Source of the DNA: Brevibacillus thermoruber 423
Lineage (GTDB): Bacteria > Bacillota > Bacilli > Brevibacillales > Brevibacillaceae
Direction of reading: 5' to 3'
DNA: 64,000 nt
Assembly: GCF_000454065.1 (NCBI RefSeq)
Contig: NZ_ATNE01000001.1
Location: 560,501 to 624,500 of the forward strand
Below are positions 33,665-44,361 of this stretch, piece by piece (position 1 is the stretch's first letter; every line of letters starts with the position of its first letter). The notes under the pieces are model-generated. The model did no database searches and was not told the origin of the DNA. It saw only the letters and a list, made by a program, of their open reading frames with translations. A program made the position numbers and the translations under genes.

Positions 33665-34843
33665 TCACATCACGATTTTGCGGGCGGCGTTGACGAACAA
33701 CTTCACGCCCACCTGCAGCGCATCTTCGTCCACGGTAAAGCGCGGATGGTGGTGCGGGTAGACGATGCCTTTCTCCTTGTTGCCGGCGCCCACGTAGAAG
33801 AAGCAGCCCGGCGCTTTTTGCTGGAAGGCGGAGAAGTCCTCGCCGCCCATGTTCGGCTTGATGTGGTCCACCCATTCGGGCCCCAGCGTCTCCACCACCA
33901 CTTCCTCCATCAGCCTGGTCACTTCGGCGTCGTTGATGACCGGCCGGTAGCCGAACTCGTACTTGAACTCATACGCGGCGCCGTGCGCTTCCGTAATCCC
34001 TTTGACCACCCGCTCCATCAGGGCCGGAACCCTCTCGCGCAGTTGTTGGTCAAAGCTGCGCACCGTGCCGCAGATGCTGACCGATCCCGGAATCACGTTG
34101 TGCGTCGTGCCGCCGACAAACTGGGTGACGGAAACGACCAGGTTGTCCAGCGGGTCGGTGTTGCGGGAGACGATGTGCTGCAGGTTGGTCACCACCTGGG
34201 CGGCGATGGCGATGCTGTCGACGGTCTGGTGCGGCAGGGCGGCATGGCCGCCTTTGCCCAGGACCGTGATCCAGAACGTGTCCGGAGCGGCCATCATCGG
34301 CCCGGGGCAAATGCCGACCTTGCCGTACTCCAGCGGCGACCACAAGTGCGTGCCGATCACCACGTCGACGCCGTCCATCACGCCCGCCTGCACCATCTCC
34401 TCCGCTCCGCCGGGGTACAGTTCCTCCGCGTGCTGGAACAGGAAGCGCACCTCGCCTTTGATCCGGTCTTTCATCCCCGAGAGAATCTTGGCCGTCCCGA
34501 GCAGCATCGCCGTGTGGCCGTCGTGTCCGCAGGCGTGCATCACGCCCGGATTTTTCGAGGCAAAATCAAACGTGTTCTCCTCGGTAATCGGCAGGGCGTC
34601 CATGTCCGCCCGCATCGCCAGGACACGCCCCGGCTGGGAGCCGATCAGCCGGGCCATGACGCTGGTCTTGGTCGGCCGGTGCACTTCCAGGCTGCCGAAC
34701 GAAAGGAGTGTATCGTAGACGAACTGGGCAGTCTGTTCCTCGTGGAAGGACAGCTCCGGATGCTGGTGCAGATGGCGCCTCCACGCGATCACCTGCTCCT
34801 TGATCTGTTCCACCGCTTCGTTCAGCGTGGCTGTCGTCGTCAT
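33665..34843 (-). CDS. M20 family amidohydrolase (N-acyl amino acid hydrolase type)
   Basis: This 392-aa M20D-type enzyme has WRRHLHQHPELSFHEEQTA at the N-terminus, the metal motif MHACGHDGHTAMLLG (about residues 104-118), the FLFQHAEEL acid pair and a GGEDFSAF motif near the end. Relatives hydrolyse N-acyl amino acids, indole-acetyl amino acids or similar amides. ATG 34843 follows AAGGAGG. It lies 89 bp after the AllC-like gene and 130 bp before DUF3311 and the symporter, consistent with one uptake-and-hydrolysis operon. Confidence 0.88.
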   Translation of the reverse strand: MTTTATLNEAVEQIKEQVIAWRRHLHQHPELSFHEEQTAQFVYDTLLSFGSLEVHRPTKTSVMARLIGSQPGRVLAMRADMDALPITEENTFDFASKNPGVMHACGHDGHTAMLLGTAKILSGMKDRIKGEVRFLFQHAEELYPGGAEEMVQAGVMDGVDVVIGTHLWSPLEYGKVGICPGPMMAAPDTFWITVLGKGGHAALPHQTVDSIAIAAQVVTNLQHIVSRNTDPLDNLVVSVTQFVGGTTHNVIPGSVSICGTVRSFDQQLRERVPALMERVVKGITEAHGAAYEFKYEFGYRPVINDAEVTRLMEEVVVETLGPEWVDHIKPNMGGEDFSAFQQKAPGCFFYVGAGNKEKGIVYPHHHPRFTVDEDALQVGVKLFVNAARKIVM

Positions 34844-34932
34844 CTTTCATGCCTCCTTGTGATGTGCGGCCTCCCTGCAAACGGCGGAGCTTGCGCCGGT
34901 CCAGGGGTCCCGCATTCTGTATTTTTCAACAA

Positions 34933-36162
34933 TTAAGCCGATTCGGCCAGGGACAGTACGGTTCGGTACAGCACGTTGGCGCCGTCCGCGCAGTCCTCTT
35001 TGCTGGTGTATTCCGCCGGATTGTGGCTGATGCCGTCCCGGGAACGGACGAAAATCATCCCGACCGGGCACAGCTCCGTCAACTGCATGCAGTCATGTCC
35101 GGCGCCGCTCGGCAGGGTGATGGTCTCCAGCCCCAGCGCTTCGCAGGCTGCCAGGGCGGCCGCCTGTATCTCCGCCGAGCAGACGACGGGCGGAATGCGC
35201 TGCAGCAGCTCCACGCCGAGCCGCACGCCCCGTTCGCGGCAGATCGCTTCCGCCTGCCGGACGATCTCCTGCTCCACGCGGTCGCGCACCGCTTTGTCCA
35301 CGTCGCGCAGGTCGAGCGAAAACTCCACCCGGCCGGGGATGATGTTTACGCCGCCGGGCGACACCGTCACCTGCCCCACGGTGCCGACCGCGGTGCCGGT
35401 TTGGCGTACTTCGCGCTCGATCACCAGCATGATCTCGGCCGCCGCTGCCAGCGGATCGCGGCGCAGCGCCATCGGCGTGGCGCCGGCGTGGCCCGCTTCA
35501 CCTTCCAGCACGAACTTCAGCCAGAGCGGTCCGGCCACCCCGCTGACCACGCCGACGGACAGGCCCCGGCTTTCCAGCACCTTTCCCTGCTCGATGTGCA
35601 GCTCCACGTACGCCTTCACGCTCCCTTTGGGGCGGGCGGCCCTGCCGACGGCGTCGGGGTCGAGGCCGCTTGCGCGCATCGCCTCGGCGATGGAGATACC
35701 GTCCTTGTCCCGGTGCTCCAGCTCCTCTCGTTTCAGCAGACCGGCGATGGCGCGGCTGCCGATCATCCCGTAGCTGAAACGGGCCCCTTCCTCGTCGGTG
35801 AACGCAATCACCTCGATCGGATGTTCCGTCGTAACGCCCTGTTCGTTCATGGTCTGCAGCACTTCCACGCCCGCCAGCACGCCGAGCGGACCGTCGAAGT
35901 TGCCGCCGTTGAAGACGGAGTCGAGATGGGAACCGACCAGCACCACCGACGCCTGCGGGTTGCGTCCTTCTTTCCGCCCGATCAGGTTGCCCGCTTCATC
36001 CTCCCGCACGCTGAGGCCTGCTTCCTCCATGAAGCCGCGAACCAGATCCTTGGCGGCCCGCTCTTCCGGCGTGAAGGAAAGCCGGGTGACCCCGCCGGAT
36101 TCCTGCCTGCCGACGGCGCTGAGCCGCATCAACCGATCCCACAGCCGTTCCGCATGAATCAT
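34933..36162 (-). CDS. AllC/HyuC-type Zn-dependent amidase (allantoate or N-carbamoyl amino acid hydrolase)
   Basis: This 409-aa M20-fold enzyme shows the AllC/HyuC metal motifs [23 protein letters not shown] (residues 74-96), [11 protein letters not shown] (about 120-130) and, late, [14 protein letters not shown]. The family hydrolyses allantoate, ureidoglycine or N-carbamoyl-L-amino acids, releasing ammonia and CO2. ATG 36162 follows GGAGGT. It opens the operon with the second amidohydrolase and the symporter, behind a promoter region with a palindrome. No other allantoin genes are nearby, so carbamoyl amino acid is at least as likely. Confidence 0.85.
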   Translation of the reverse strand: MIHAERLWDRLMRLSAVGRQESGGVTRLSFTPEERAAKDLVRGFMEEAGLSVREDEAGNLIGRKEGRNPQASVVLVGSHLDSVFNGGNFDGPLGVLAGVEVLQTMNEQGVTTEHPIEVIAFTDEEGARFSYGMIGSRAIAGLLKREELEHRDKDGISIAEAMRASGLDPDAVGRAARPKGSVKAYVELHIEQGKVLESRGLSVGVVSGVAGPLWLKFVLEGEAGHAGATPMALRRDPLAAAAEIMLVIEREVRQTGTAVGTVGQVTVSPGGVNIIPGRVEFSLDLRDVDKAVRDRVEQEIVRQAEAICRERGVRLGVELLQRIPPVVCSAEIQAAALAACEALGLETITLPSGAGHDCMQLTELCPVGMIFVRSRDGISHNPAEYTSKEDCADGANVLYRTVLSLAESA

Positions 36163-36193
36163 TCGCTGCTACCTCCTCTATATGGAATCAACG

Positions 36194-36255
36194 ATTAACG
36201 GTTAATTTACGGATATGTCCATAATTCTATAATAGTCGCGTAATTTTGAAAAGAA
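36194..36255 (-). promoter_or_regulatory. Promoter region with palindrome upstream of the amidohydrolase operon
   Basis: ATTAACGGTTAAT (36194-36206) is a perfect palindrome about a central base, 31 bp upstream of the AllC-like start. Upstream on the minus strand, TTGTTC and TATTAT are about 18 bases apart, a moderate promoter. The palindrome would be downstream of the start point, a repressor position. Confidence 0.4.
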
Positions 36256-36265
36256 CAAACAAACG

Positions 36266-36300
36266 AAAGACTCTTTGCTTGTTGCAGGCAAAGAGTCTTT
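36266..36300 (-). terminator. Intrinsic terminator of the second regulator gene
   Basis: AAAGACTCTTTGC pairs perfectly with GCAAAGAGTCTTT over 13 bp with a nine-base loop; CGTTTGTTTG follows on the minus strand. It separates the regulator gene from the downstream operon. Confidence 0.8.
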
Positions 36301-36349
36301 GCGTGGGAGTTCGGGCCGCTGCAGCCCGCTTCGCACCCCCCCCTCTGTC

Positions 36350-37648
36350 TTACAGGTGAATCCGGTACACTTTTCGCGGCCGGCCGCGCGGATGCGGACT
36401 CTCTTCGCCGATCACCTGGGCGAAGCCCTTCGCCTCCAGCTCCATCAGGATGCGGCGGGCGCTGCGCGGCATGATCTGCAGGTACATCGCCAGCTCATGG
36501 GCGCTGATCTCCGACGTTCCTCGCTTTTTCAGGATGGAGTGCAGCTTGCTCAACGTCTGCACACTGAGCGAGGTCTGCCGACTGATTTCCTGGAGCTGGC
36601 CGGAGGCGGCGCTGTACGTGATCTGCTCCTGCCGTCCCAGCGGACCGACGATGCGTTTGTCGTCAAAATAGACCATCCAGGTGCCGGGGCCGCGCTCTTT
36701 GGCGTGCAGCAGCGCCGTGCCGGCGTGAATTTCCGCCTCGTAGGCCGTTTTGCCGACGCCGATCCCGCACGTCACCAGCTCGCCGCGAATGCCGAACAGC
36801 TCCTCCAGATTGGGGACGGACGTGTAATTGGCCGTGACATCGCGCAGCATGCCGCGGGTGGTAAAGATGACGTAGCGGCCCGGCCCGGCCGTCTTCAGCG
36901 ATCCCTGCAGTTGTTTGGCGTAGCGGAGCAGCTTCTCCGTGGTCTTGATCTCCAGATTGTGCAGCTCGTCGGTGGAAAACGCGCCGCTTGCAAGTCCCTG
37001 GAACGAATCGATCTCCATCATCTGCACGGTGATCTGGGTGTCTTTGAACTGGAGCATTTCGCGGGTGCGCAGAAGCATGCTGATCACCGAGTGGACGCCC
37101 GTCCGCGTGGGCAGCACCCGGTAGACGGGGACACCGCGCCGCCGCAGCTCCAGTTGGGCCGTCCGCAGACAGGTGACGGCTCCCTTCGTCCTGCCGTCGC
37201 GCCACAGCCGCTCGTGGTAGTCGGCCAGTTCGCGGAAATGAATCGCCCCGTCGTAGTGCTTCAGCCAAAGATGCGTGTGGACGATGCCCGCTTCCTCCAG
37301 GAAACGGGCGAGCTCCTCGGGTGAAAACGTGTCAAAGCTGAGCTCGTTGACGCGCATCCCCGCCTCGTGCGAGAGGTACAGCAGCGTCCGGTACAGGCTG
37401 GCGCCGATATGCGGCACGTAGGCCATCGGCGCGTGAATCCTGCCCCATTCCTTCACCATCGCGTACGGCACCTGGCCGGAAAACAGCCACATGTCCGCCT
37501 CCCCGATGTGAGGCTCCAGCAAGTCAAAAATCTCCTCCTCCGACCAGTACACGATCGGCAGGCATTCAATCTCTCCAAATTCCTGGACGACGGATCGGAT
37601 AATCTCCAGCGAATCGTCCGCGCCCAATACGCCGAGTCTGAGTTTCAA
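36350..37648 (-). CDS. Second regulator of the PrpR-N-like/cyclase-fold/winged-helix type
   Basis: This 432-aa protein is a paralogue of the 8976-10325 product. Shared landmarks are LGVLGADDSLEIIRSV versus IGVIGPVAIVESIREA at the start, WLFSGQVPYAMVKEW at about 54-68, YVPHIGASLYRTLL and VQMMEIDSF. GPGRYVIFTTRG (255-266) matches GGGEYQFVTTRG, then come CGIGVGKTAYEAEIHA and the winged helix ending RGRPRKVYRIHL. The cyclase-fold signature is degenerate (GPGRY), so this copy should be catalytically dead. TTG 37648 lies seven bases after GAGGG; GTG 37651 is possible. It precedes the amidohydrolase-symporter operon, which it may control. Confidence 0.65.
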   Translation of the reverse strand: MKLRLGVLGADDSLEIIRSVVQEFGEIECLPIVYWSEEEIFDLLEPHIGEADMWLFSGQVPYAMVKEWGRIHAPMAYVPHIGASLYRTLLYLSHEAGMRVNELSFDTFSPEELARFLEEAGIVHTHLWLKHYDGAIHFRELADYHERLWRDGRTKGAVTCLRTAQLELRRRGVPVYRVLPTRTGVHSVISMLLRTREMLQFKDTQITVQMMEIDSFQGLASGAFSTDELHNLEIKTTEKLLRYAKQLQGSLKTAGPGRYVIFTTRGMLRDVTANYTSVPNLEELFGIRGELVTCGIGVGKTAYEAEIHAGTALLHAKERGPGTWMVYFDDKRIVGPLGRQEQITYSAASGQLQEISRQTSLSVQTLSKLHSILKKRGTSEISAHELAMYLQIMPRSARRILMELEAKGFAQVIGEESPHPRGRPRKVYRIHL

Positions 37649-37783
37649 CACACGTCCCTCTTTCGCGCAGTCTGTCTTGCCCACTCTTTTACCTTAGCAA
37701 ATTTGGCCCGGCGAGGAAACGCGGCCCGCGATCATTGCCCTGCCGACCGAACCGCCCTTTGGCCGATCCAGTGGGAATCTCCC

Positions 37784-37812
37784 TTGATTTTTTGCCGGGC
37801 AATCGGTAAAAT
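37784..37812 (+). promoter_or_regulatory. Sigma-A promoter of trpS
   Basis: TTGATT (37784-37789) and TAAAAT (37807-37812) are separated by exactly 17 bases just upstream of the T-box leader. Confidence 0.75.
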
Positions 37813-37818
37813 GTTTGC

Positions 37819-39147
<1,329 letters not shown>

Positions 39148-39181
39148 ACGAATCGGACGCGGGGAACACTCCCTGCCAAAA

Positions 39182-39202
39182 GGCTGCCTTTCGGGGCAGC
39201 CC
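39182..39202 (+). terminator. Intrinsic terminator after trpS
   Basis: GGCTGCC and GGCAGCC form a seven-base stem, followed by CGTTTTCT. Confidence 0.75.
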
Positions 39203-39370
39203 GTTTTCTATGTCCGTTTTTTCATACCCGAAAGTAGGCTAATGTTCACTTGTGGATGGTTTTCCCCTTGTAATAAGATGGGAAAAGTGTAAATGCCCCC
39301 CGAGCGAAAGCGGTTCTCCCGCTTGACAAGCGGCCCGTTCGCGCCAACTTTCCCGACGGAGGATCATGCC

Positions 39371-41062
39371 ATGCAACCAGCCCGTTTTCTCTACCTGCTG
39401 CTCTGTCTGGCTGCCGGTTTGCTGGTCGGCTTTTCGTCGCCCGACAAGGGGAAAAAAGCAACCTGGATCTGGCAGGCAGAGCTGATCGACACCCAACGCC
39501 AAGAGATTCTCGACTTTGCCAAAAGCCAAGGGATCAATCTGATCTATCTGCGCATCGACAGGGAAAAGCCCTTTGACTACTACCGTCCGTTCATCCGGGA
39601 GGCCCGATTGGCCGGCATCGACGTGCACGCCTTGGGCGGCCATCCGCGCTGGGCCCTTGCCGTCGACCGGGAGCGAATGCTCGGCCTCGTGGACTGGGTA
39701 AAACGGTACAACCGCTCGGTGGACCAGGAGGAACGCATACGGGGGGTGCACCTGGATATCGAGCCGTACCTGCTTGACGAGTGGTACGACGATCAGCCCG
39801 CCGTGCTGAAACAGTGGATGGGCAACATCGAGGCGTTTGTGGCCGCAGCCAGAGAGGAGGACGGTCTGGAAGTGGGCACCGACCTGGCCGTCTGGTTCGA
39901 TCAAACGCCTGTGCCGGGACAAGCCGGTACGCCGTTCAGCACATGGATGATCGACACGTTTGACCACGTCACCCTGATGGCGTACCGCGACACGGTGGAC
40001 GGCCCCAATGGCATCGAAGCGTTGGTCAAGGACGAGCTGGAGGCGGCGGACGCCCTCGGCAAACAGGTGATCATCGCGGTCAACACAAAAGAGATGCCGC
40101 ACGATCCGCACACCTCGTTTTTTGAGGAGGGAGCGGAAGCGATGGACGCGCAGCTCGCCGAGGTGACGTCGCGGCTGGGTGGCCATTCGTCTTTCGGCGG
40201 CGTCGCGGTTCACGATTACCGCCATTGGCAAAACCTGCGGAAGCCTACGGACACGACGACGAAGCCGGTTCTCGGCACGTACGTGTGGCACGCCGAGCAC
40301 GCCATCACCGAAGGGGACGAGATTCTCGCCTTTGCCAAAGAGCAGGGAATCAATCTGCTGTACGTGCGGCTGGACCTGCAGCAGCCCTACGAGGCGTACG
40401 CCGATTTTGTGGAAAAGGCGACGGCTGCCGGAATCGAAGTACACGCGATGGGCGGACACCCGATCTGGGCCCTGGAGCAGTACCGGGAGCGGATGCTGAA
40501 GCTGGTCCGCTACGTGAAAGACTACAATCGGAATGTCGCCCCCAATCAGCAGTTCCGCGGCATCCATCTGGACATCGAGCCCTACGTCATGCCCGTCTGG
40601 CGGCAGGACACGAACGATGTGCTGCGGCAGTGGATGGGCAATCTCGACGCGTTCGTGGAAGAGACGAAACGGGAGAGCAACCTGGAGACAAGCTGCGACC
40701 TGGCCGTCTGGCTGGACCAGTTTGACGTCCCGGACGAACCCGGAACCTCTTTCAGCAAGTGGGTGATCGACCGGCTGGACCACGTGACGCTGATGGCCTT
40801 TCGCGACTACGCCGAAGGACCGGGAGGCATCGCCGCCGTGGCCAAGGACGAAATGATGTTTGCCGACGAGTTGGACAAGAAGCTGATCATCGCCGTGGAA
40901 ATGAAGGAAAGCGGAGAAGGAGAGCACATTACCTTTTTCGAGGAAGGGAAAGCGGAAATGATGCGGCAGCTCGCCAAGCTGCCCAGGCTTTTGTCGGAGC
41001 ACCCGTCGTACAAGGGGAACGCCGTCCACGCATACGAATACTGGAAGACGGCCAAGGAATAA
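39371..41062 (+). CDS. Secreted protein of two tandem TIM-barrel-like repeats
   Basis: This 563-aa protein has an N-terminal signal or anchor helix (FLYLLLCLAAGLLVGF) without a lipobox. It is followed by two homologous halves of about 265 aa. Repeat 1 starts near residue 30 (TWIWQAELID) and repeat 2 near 302 (TYVWHAEHAI). Matching landmarks are DFAKSQGINLIYLRID/AFAKEQGINLLYVRLD, HALGGHPRWAL/HAMGGHPIWAL, GVHLDIEPYLL/GIHLDIEPYVM, DLAVWFDQ/DLAVWLDQ and DHVTLMAYRD/DHVTLMAFRD. The LDIEPY motif recalls glycoside-hydrolase barrels (DxE). ATG 39371 follows CGGAGG. No characterised family was recognised; activity on a cell-wall or extracellular glycan is speculation. Confidence 0.7.
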   Translation: MQPARFLYLLLCLAAGLLVGFSSPDKGKKATWIWQAELIDTQRQEILDFAKSQGINLIYLRIDREKPFDYYRPFIREARLAGIDVHALGGHPRWALAVDRERMLGLVDWVKRYNRSVDQEERIRGVHLDIEPYLLDEWYDDQPAVLKQWMGNIEAFVAAAREEDGLEVGTDLAVWFDQTPVPGQAGTPFSTWMIDTFDHVTLMAYRDTVDGPNGIEALVKDELEAADALGKQVIIAVNTKEMPHDPHTSFFEEGAEAMDAQLAEVTSRLGGHSSFGGVAVHDYRHWQNLRKPTDTTTKPVLGTYVWHAEHAITEGDEILAFAKEQGINLLYVRLDLQQPYEAYADFVEKATAAGIEVHAMGGHPIWALEQYRERMLKLVRYVKDYNRNVAPNQQFRGIHLDIEPYVMPVWRQDTNDVLRQWMGNLDAFVEETKRESNLETSCDLAVWLDQFDVPDEPGTSFSKWVIDRLDHVTLMAFRDYAEGPGGIAAVAKDEMMFADELDKKLIIAVEMKESGEGEHITFFEEGKAEMMRQLAKLPRLLSEHPSYKGNAVHAYEYWKTAKE

Positions 41063-41080
41063 GCGGCCGGGCGCACCACA

Positions 41081-41114
41081 GGCAAACCCACCGGAACATC
41101 CCGGTGGGTTTGCC
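41081..41114. terminator. Bidirectional terminator between convergent genes
   Basis: GGCAAACCCACCGG pairs with CCGGTGGGTTTGCC over 14 bp, between the plus-strand repeat protein and the minus-strand nuclease gene. Confidence 0.8.
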
Positions 41115-41193
41115 ATTTCCGGATGGAGAGGCCCTTCCCTGAAGGCCCATTCCGCTGCGAACGGGCCTTCGAATGGACATGCCGGGCCGGTTT

Positions 41194-44190
41194 TCACTCC
41201 GCTTCGCCGGTGACCGTCACCTGCACCTTGGCCGTTTGGCCGCCGTACGAGACGGTGAGGACCGCCCGGTCACTGTTTTTGGCGTGATCCGCCGCGCGAA
41301 TGACGCCTTCCGGGCTCACGGCGACGAGGTCAGGCTCACTGGACGTGTAGACGCATTCCGTGGTCACGTCCCGCCGCCCGCCTTTCCCCAAAACGGCCGC
41401 CACCTGAAGCCGCACTTCGCTTCCGGGCCGCAGCTTGACGTGACGTTCCCGGACGATGAGCGCCCGCACGTCAGGGGACTGCCCCCCGTTCCGCTCGGAC
41501 AGGTCGATCTGCACCAGCACCGGGTCGTGGTCGCTGGCCCGCCCCTGTTCGCCGGTGAAATCGGCGTTGATGTGGACGATGTCAACGGTTGTGCGCTCCG
41601 CCAGGTGGCGGCTGACGAGGATGTGGTCGAGCGCCTGGGAGTTGCCCTGGTACACGTAGGTGTACCGCTCGCCGGCCGGCAGCGTTTCCACCATGTTGCG
41701 GAGCACGTCCCCTTCCAGCGTCCGCAGTGGACGGGAGAACGGGAAGTCGTTCAGATCGCCGAGCACGACCACGTTGGCCTGCGGATCGGCGGCGTGGATG
41801 TCGCGGACGAACCCGTTGACCGCCTTGGCGATCTCCACCCGCTGGGCTTCGCTCGCGAGTACGGGAGGCTGCCGGACGCCGAACAAGGGGGTGTCCCCTC
41901 CTTTGGAGTTGAAGTGGTTGGCGATCACGATCAGCGGTTTGTCGCCGAACCAAAATTCGGCGGCAAGCGGTTTGCGGCTGTTGGCAAACGCCGGGTTGGC
42001 CGGGTCGATACGGCCCGGGTTGTGGGACAAGCGGGCCATGCCCTGCTCCGTTTCCACGCGAACGGCGGTGACGGCATCCCCCGCCGGCCGCTCGGCCAAC
42101 CGGACGCGCTCGGGGTTGTACAGGAACCCGACGCGGATGTTGCCGCCCGGCTGTCCGCCGTCCCGCTTGTCTTCGGGCGCGATGTCCACGTACCGGTAGG
42201 CGGGGCCGCCCCGCTTCGCCACGGCGTCAATCAGCACCTGCGCCGACTGACTGGCATCGGTCACGCCGTCGTCCTGCGGGCCGCTGTTGTCCTGCATCTC
42301 GATCAGGCCGAGGATGTCCGGCCGCTTCAGATTGCCGACAATCGAGTCGGCAATGCGCCTCACTTTTTCCGCATCCGCGCGGGCGGAGAAGTTCTCGATG
42401 TTGAAGGAGGCGATCGTCACGCGATCCGCCTGCGGTTCGAGCGCCGTGACTTCCCGTTCGTGGCCGCCGTTCACCAGCGCCGGCAGCGGCTCGGTGTTGT
42501 ACAGTTTGTAGTTGGCAAAGCTGTAGTCGATCACCCCGACGATCGGCCCCGCAAAGGTATCGCCCACTTTTGCGGCGGGCGCCCCTGCGACCAGTTTGTC
42601 GGCCACCGTGATCCGCTCCGGGTTGTAGCTGTCCTCGGCGATCGCGACGCCGCCCGCGGGGGTGCGCACCTCGTCCGGATTGGCCCCGTCGGCGACGATG
42701 ACGAACTCCGCGCTCGGCGGGTTGGCAAACGTCTCCGTCGCCCCCACGACACGGGGATGATTCACCTGGACGAGCATCCCTTCCACGCTCTCCCAGAAAT
42801 CGATGCCGTCCTCCTCGGGATCGAAGCGGGCAAAGCTGTCATTGTCGATCACGCGGTGCGGGAAGGAATACGCCCCCTCTCCCAGCACAACCGGGGCGGG
42901 CAGCGGCTGATCGCTCGCCAGCACCCGGACGGACGTCGCGTCGATCTCCGTCAGCGTCAGGTCGGTTTCCTGCCGGCTTTTGCTCACGTACTCCTTGACG
43001 ATCCCGCTCACCTGGACGCGGTCTCCCGCCTTTACCCGGGCGTTCGGCTCGTAGACGTAGAGGCCTTCCGACGTGCGCGGATCGCTGTCCGGCTCAGGGT
43101 CCTGCATGTAAAAGCCGGTCGTGCCGCTCCCTCCCGCAGCGACTGCCGTGACGATCCCTTCCACGTTTGCCACCGTCACGCCTGTGTAGGGCGACGCGTG
43201 GGACGCCCCCTGGATGTCGTGGATGCGGACGACGTCGGCCTGTATCGTATAGGAGTAGACGGCGACGTCGCTCGCCGTCCATCCGTCCTTGACGGCTAAC
43301 GCCTTGATCGTCAGCGGTTCGGCCACCGCGATCGGCTGCTGATAAACCGGACTGGCCGTGGTCGGTTCCGTGCCGTCCAGGGTGTAGTGTATGACCGCCC
43401 CTTCCAGCGGGGTCGTCAGCTTCACCAGCGTTCCGGCGGACACGGCAGGACCCGGCGGCTGGGCCGTCACGGCCGGCACTTTGCCCGGATCGCTTCCATT
43501 GTCGAGCGGCGGCTCCGCCGGACTGCGGCTGTGTTTCGGCGTCGGCTCGCCGGCGACAAAATCGCTGCCGTTTTGGTCGGTGTCCCAGCCGTTCCCCTCC
43601 CCCGGCACCACCGCGGACGCGCTGCTTTTGCGGGACACACTGGTCACGACGGACGGTGCGGGGGCGGGGCTGCCTCCCTCGGCAGCGTTTGTGCTGCCGT
43701 ATCCGACAAAGTCGATGACCCCCGGCTGTCCGGCGGGATCGGCACCCGACAGCAGTTGGCTGTGGCTGACCAGCGCCACCTTCCCCTGCGTCGCTTTCAT
43801 GGCGATGCCTCCCGAGGCGTCCGGTGCGGGCAGGCTGGCCCCGTCGCTGCCGCCCCCTTCCCGAATCAGGAAGTAGCCGTGCGGCGGAATGCTGCCGGAC
43901 AGCTCCGTCTTCTGCCACGTCGTGCCCGTGGCGGAGGCGTACTGAACCGACCAGTTGTCCAGCGTCACGGCCTTTTCGGTCGGATTGTACAGCTCGACAT
44001 AGTCGTGCCGATACGCCGCGCCGCTGCTGCCGCCGCCGCCAAACACCTCGCTGATGACCACGTGGCCGGCCGTTTCCGCTCCCGCTTGGGGCAGCGGTCC
44101 GGCGGGCATGACGCAGCCGGCCAGCACCGCCGCCAGCAATCGTTTTCGCCAGCGCCCCTGTACCTTGCGTTCCTTGTCCATCGTCCCCAT
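41194..44190 (-). CDS. Secreted ExeM/NucH-like multidomain nuclease
   Basis: This 998-aa exported protein has a signal peptide (residues about 10-40). A lamin-tail domain (HVVISEVFGGGGSSGAAYRHDYVELYNPT) comes next, then a chitobiase-like C-terminal beta domain (IHYTLDGTEPTTASPVY) and an OB-fold region (VRIHDIQGASHASPYTG onward). An endonuclease/exonuclease/phosphatase catalytic domain follows (VTIASFNIENFSARA, GLIEMQDN, VVLGDLNDFPFS, RASDHDPVLVQIDL), and a C-terminal Ig-like domain closes it. Such enzymes degrade extracellular DNA for phosphate or biofilm release. ATG 44190 follows GGAAGG; ATG 44217 is possible. No anchoring motif was seen, so it may be free in the medium. Confidence 0.88.
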   Translation of the reverse strand: MGTMDKERKVQGRWRKRLLAAVLAGCVMPAGPLPQAGAETAGHVVISEVFGGGGSSGAAYRHDYVELYNPTEKAVTLDNWSVQYASATGTTWQKTELSGSIPPHGYFLIREGGGSDGASLPAPDASGGIAMKATQGKVALVSHSQLLSGADPAGQPGVIDFVGYGSTNAAEGGSPAPAPSVVTSVSRKSSASAVVPGEGNGWDTDQNGSDFVAGEPTPKHSRSPAEPPLDNGSDPGKVPAVTAQPPGPAVSAGTLVKLTTPLEGAVIHYTLDGTEPTTASPVYQQPIAVAEPLTIKALAVKDGWTASDVAVYSYTIQADVVRIHDIQGASHASPYTGVTVANVEGIVTAVAAGGSGTTGFYMQDPEPDSDPRTSEGLYVYEPNARVKAGDRVQVSGIVKEYVSKSRQETDLTLTEIDATSVRVLASDQPLPAPVVLGEGAYSFPHRVIDNDSFARFDPEEDGIDFWESVEGMLVQVNHPRVVGATETFANPPSAEFVIVADGANPDEVRTPAGGVAIAEDSYNPERITVADKLVAGAPAAKVGDTFAGPIVGVIDYSFANYKLYNTEPLPALVNGGHEREVTALEPQADRVTIASFNIENFSARADAEKVRRIADSIVGNLKRPDILGLIEMQDNSGPQDDGVTDASQSAQVLIDAVAKRGGPAYRYVDIAPEDKRDGGQPGGNIRVGFLYNPERVRLAERPAGDAVTAVRVETEQGMARLSHNPGRIDPANPAFANSRKPLAAEFWFGDKPLIVIANHFNSKGGDTPLFGVRQPPVLASEAQRVEIAKAVNGFVRDIHAADPQANVVVLGDLNDFPFSRPLRTLEGDVLRNMVETLPAGERYTYVYQGNSQALDHILVSRHLAERTTVDIVHINADFTGEQGRASDHDPVLVQIDLSERNGGQSPDVRALIVRERHVKLRPGSEVRLQVAAVLGKGGRRDVTTECVYTSSEPDLVAVSPEGVIRAADHAKNSDRAVLTVSYGGQTAKVQVTVTGEAE

Positions 44191-44361
44191 CCCTTTCCTT
44201 CCTGCATGGAAATTCATTCCTGATTCTACACAAGTTGTCTAAATTGTATGTAAATAAATCACAAAGATTGAATGGAGCTTTGGTATGAAAAACGCGGGGG
44301 ATGGCTCGGACCGCCGCCCTATTTACGCACCTGCCGGCCCGGGGACAAGATCCGTACAACA

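Noticed and set aside
39239-41197. Minus-strand frame of about 652 codons opposite the tandem-repeat protein
   Set aside because: It crosses the trpS downstream region and a terminator, and its His-rich composition mirrors the sense gene.
41173-43299. Plus-strand frame of about 708 codons opposite the nuclease gene
   Set aside because: The minus-strand gene has a signal peptide and clear domains; the plus frame shows only compositional bias typical of shadows.
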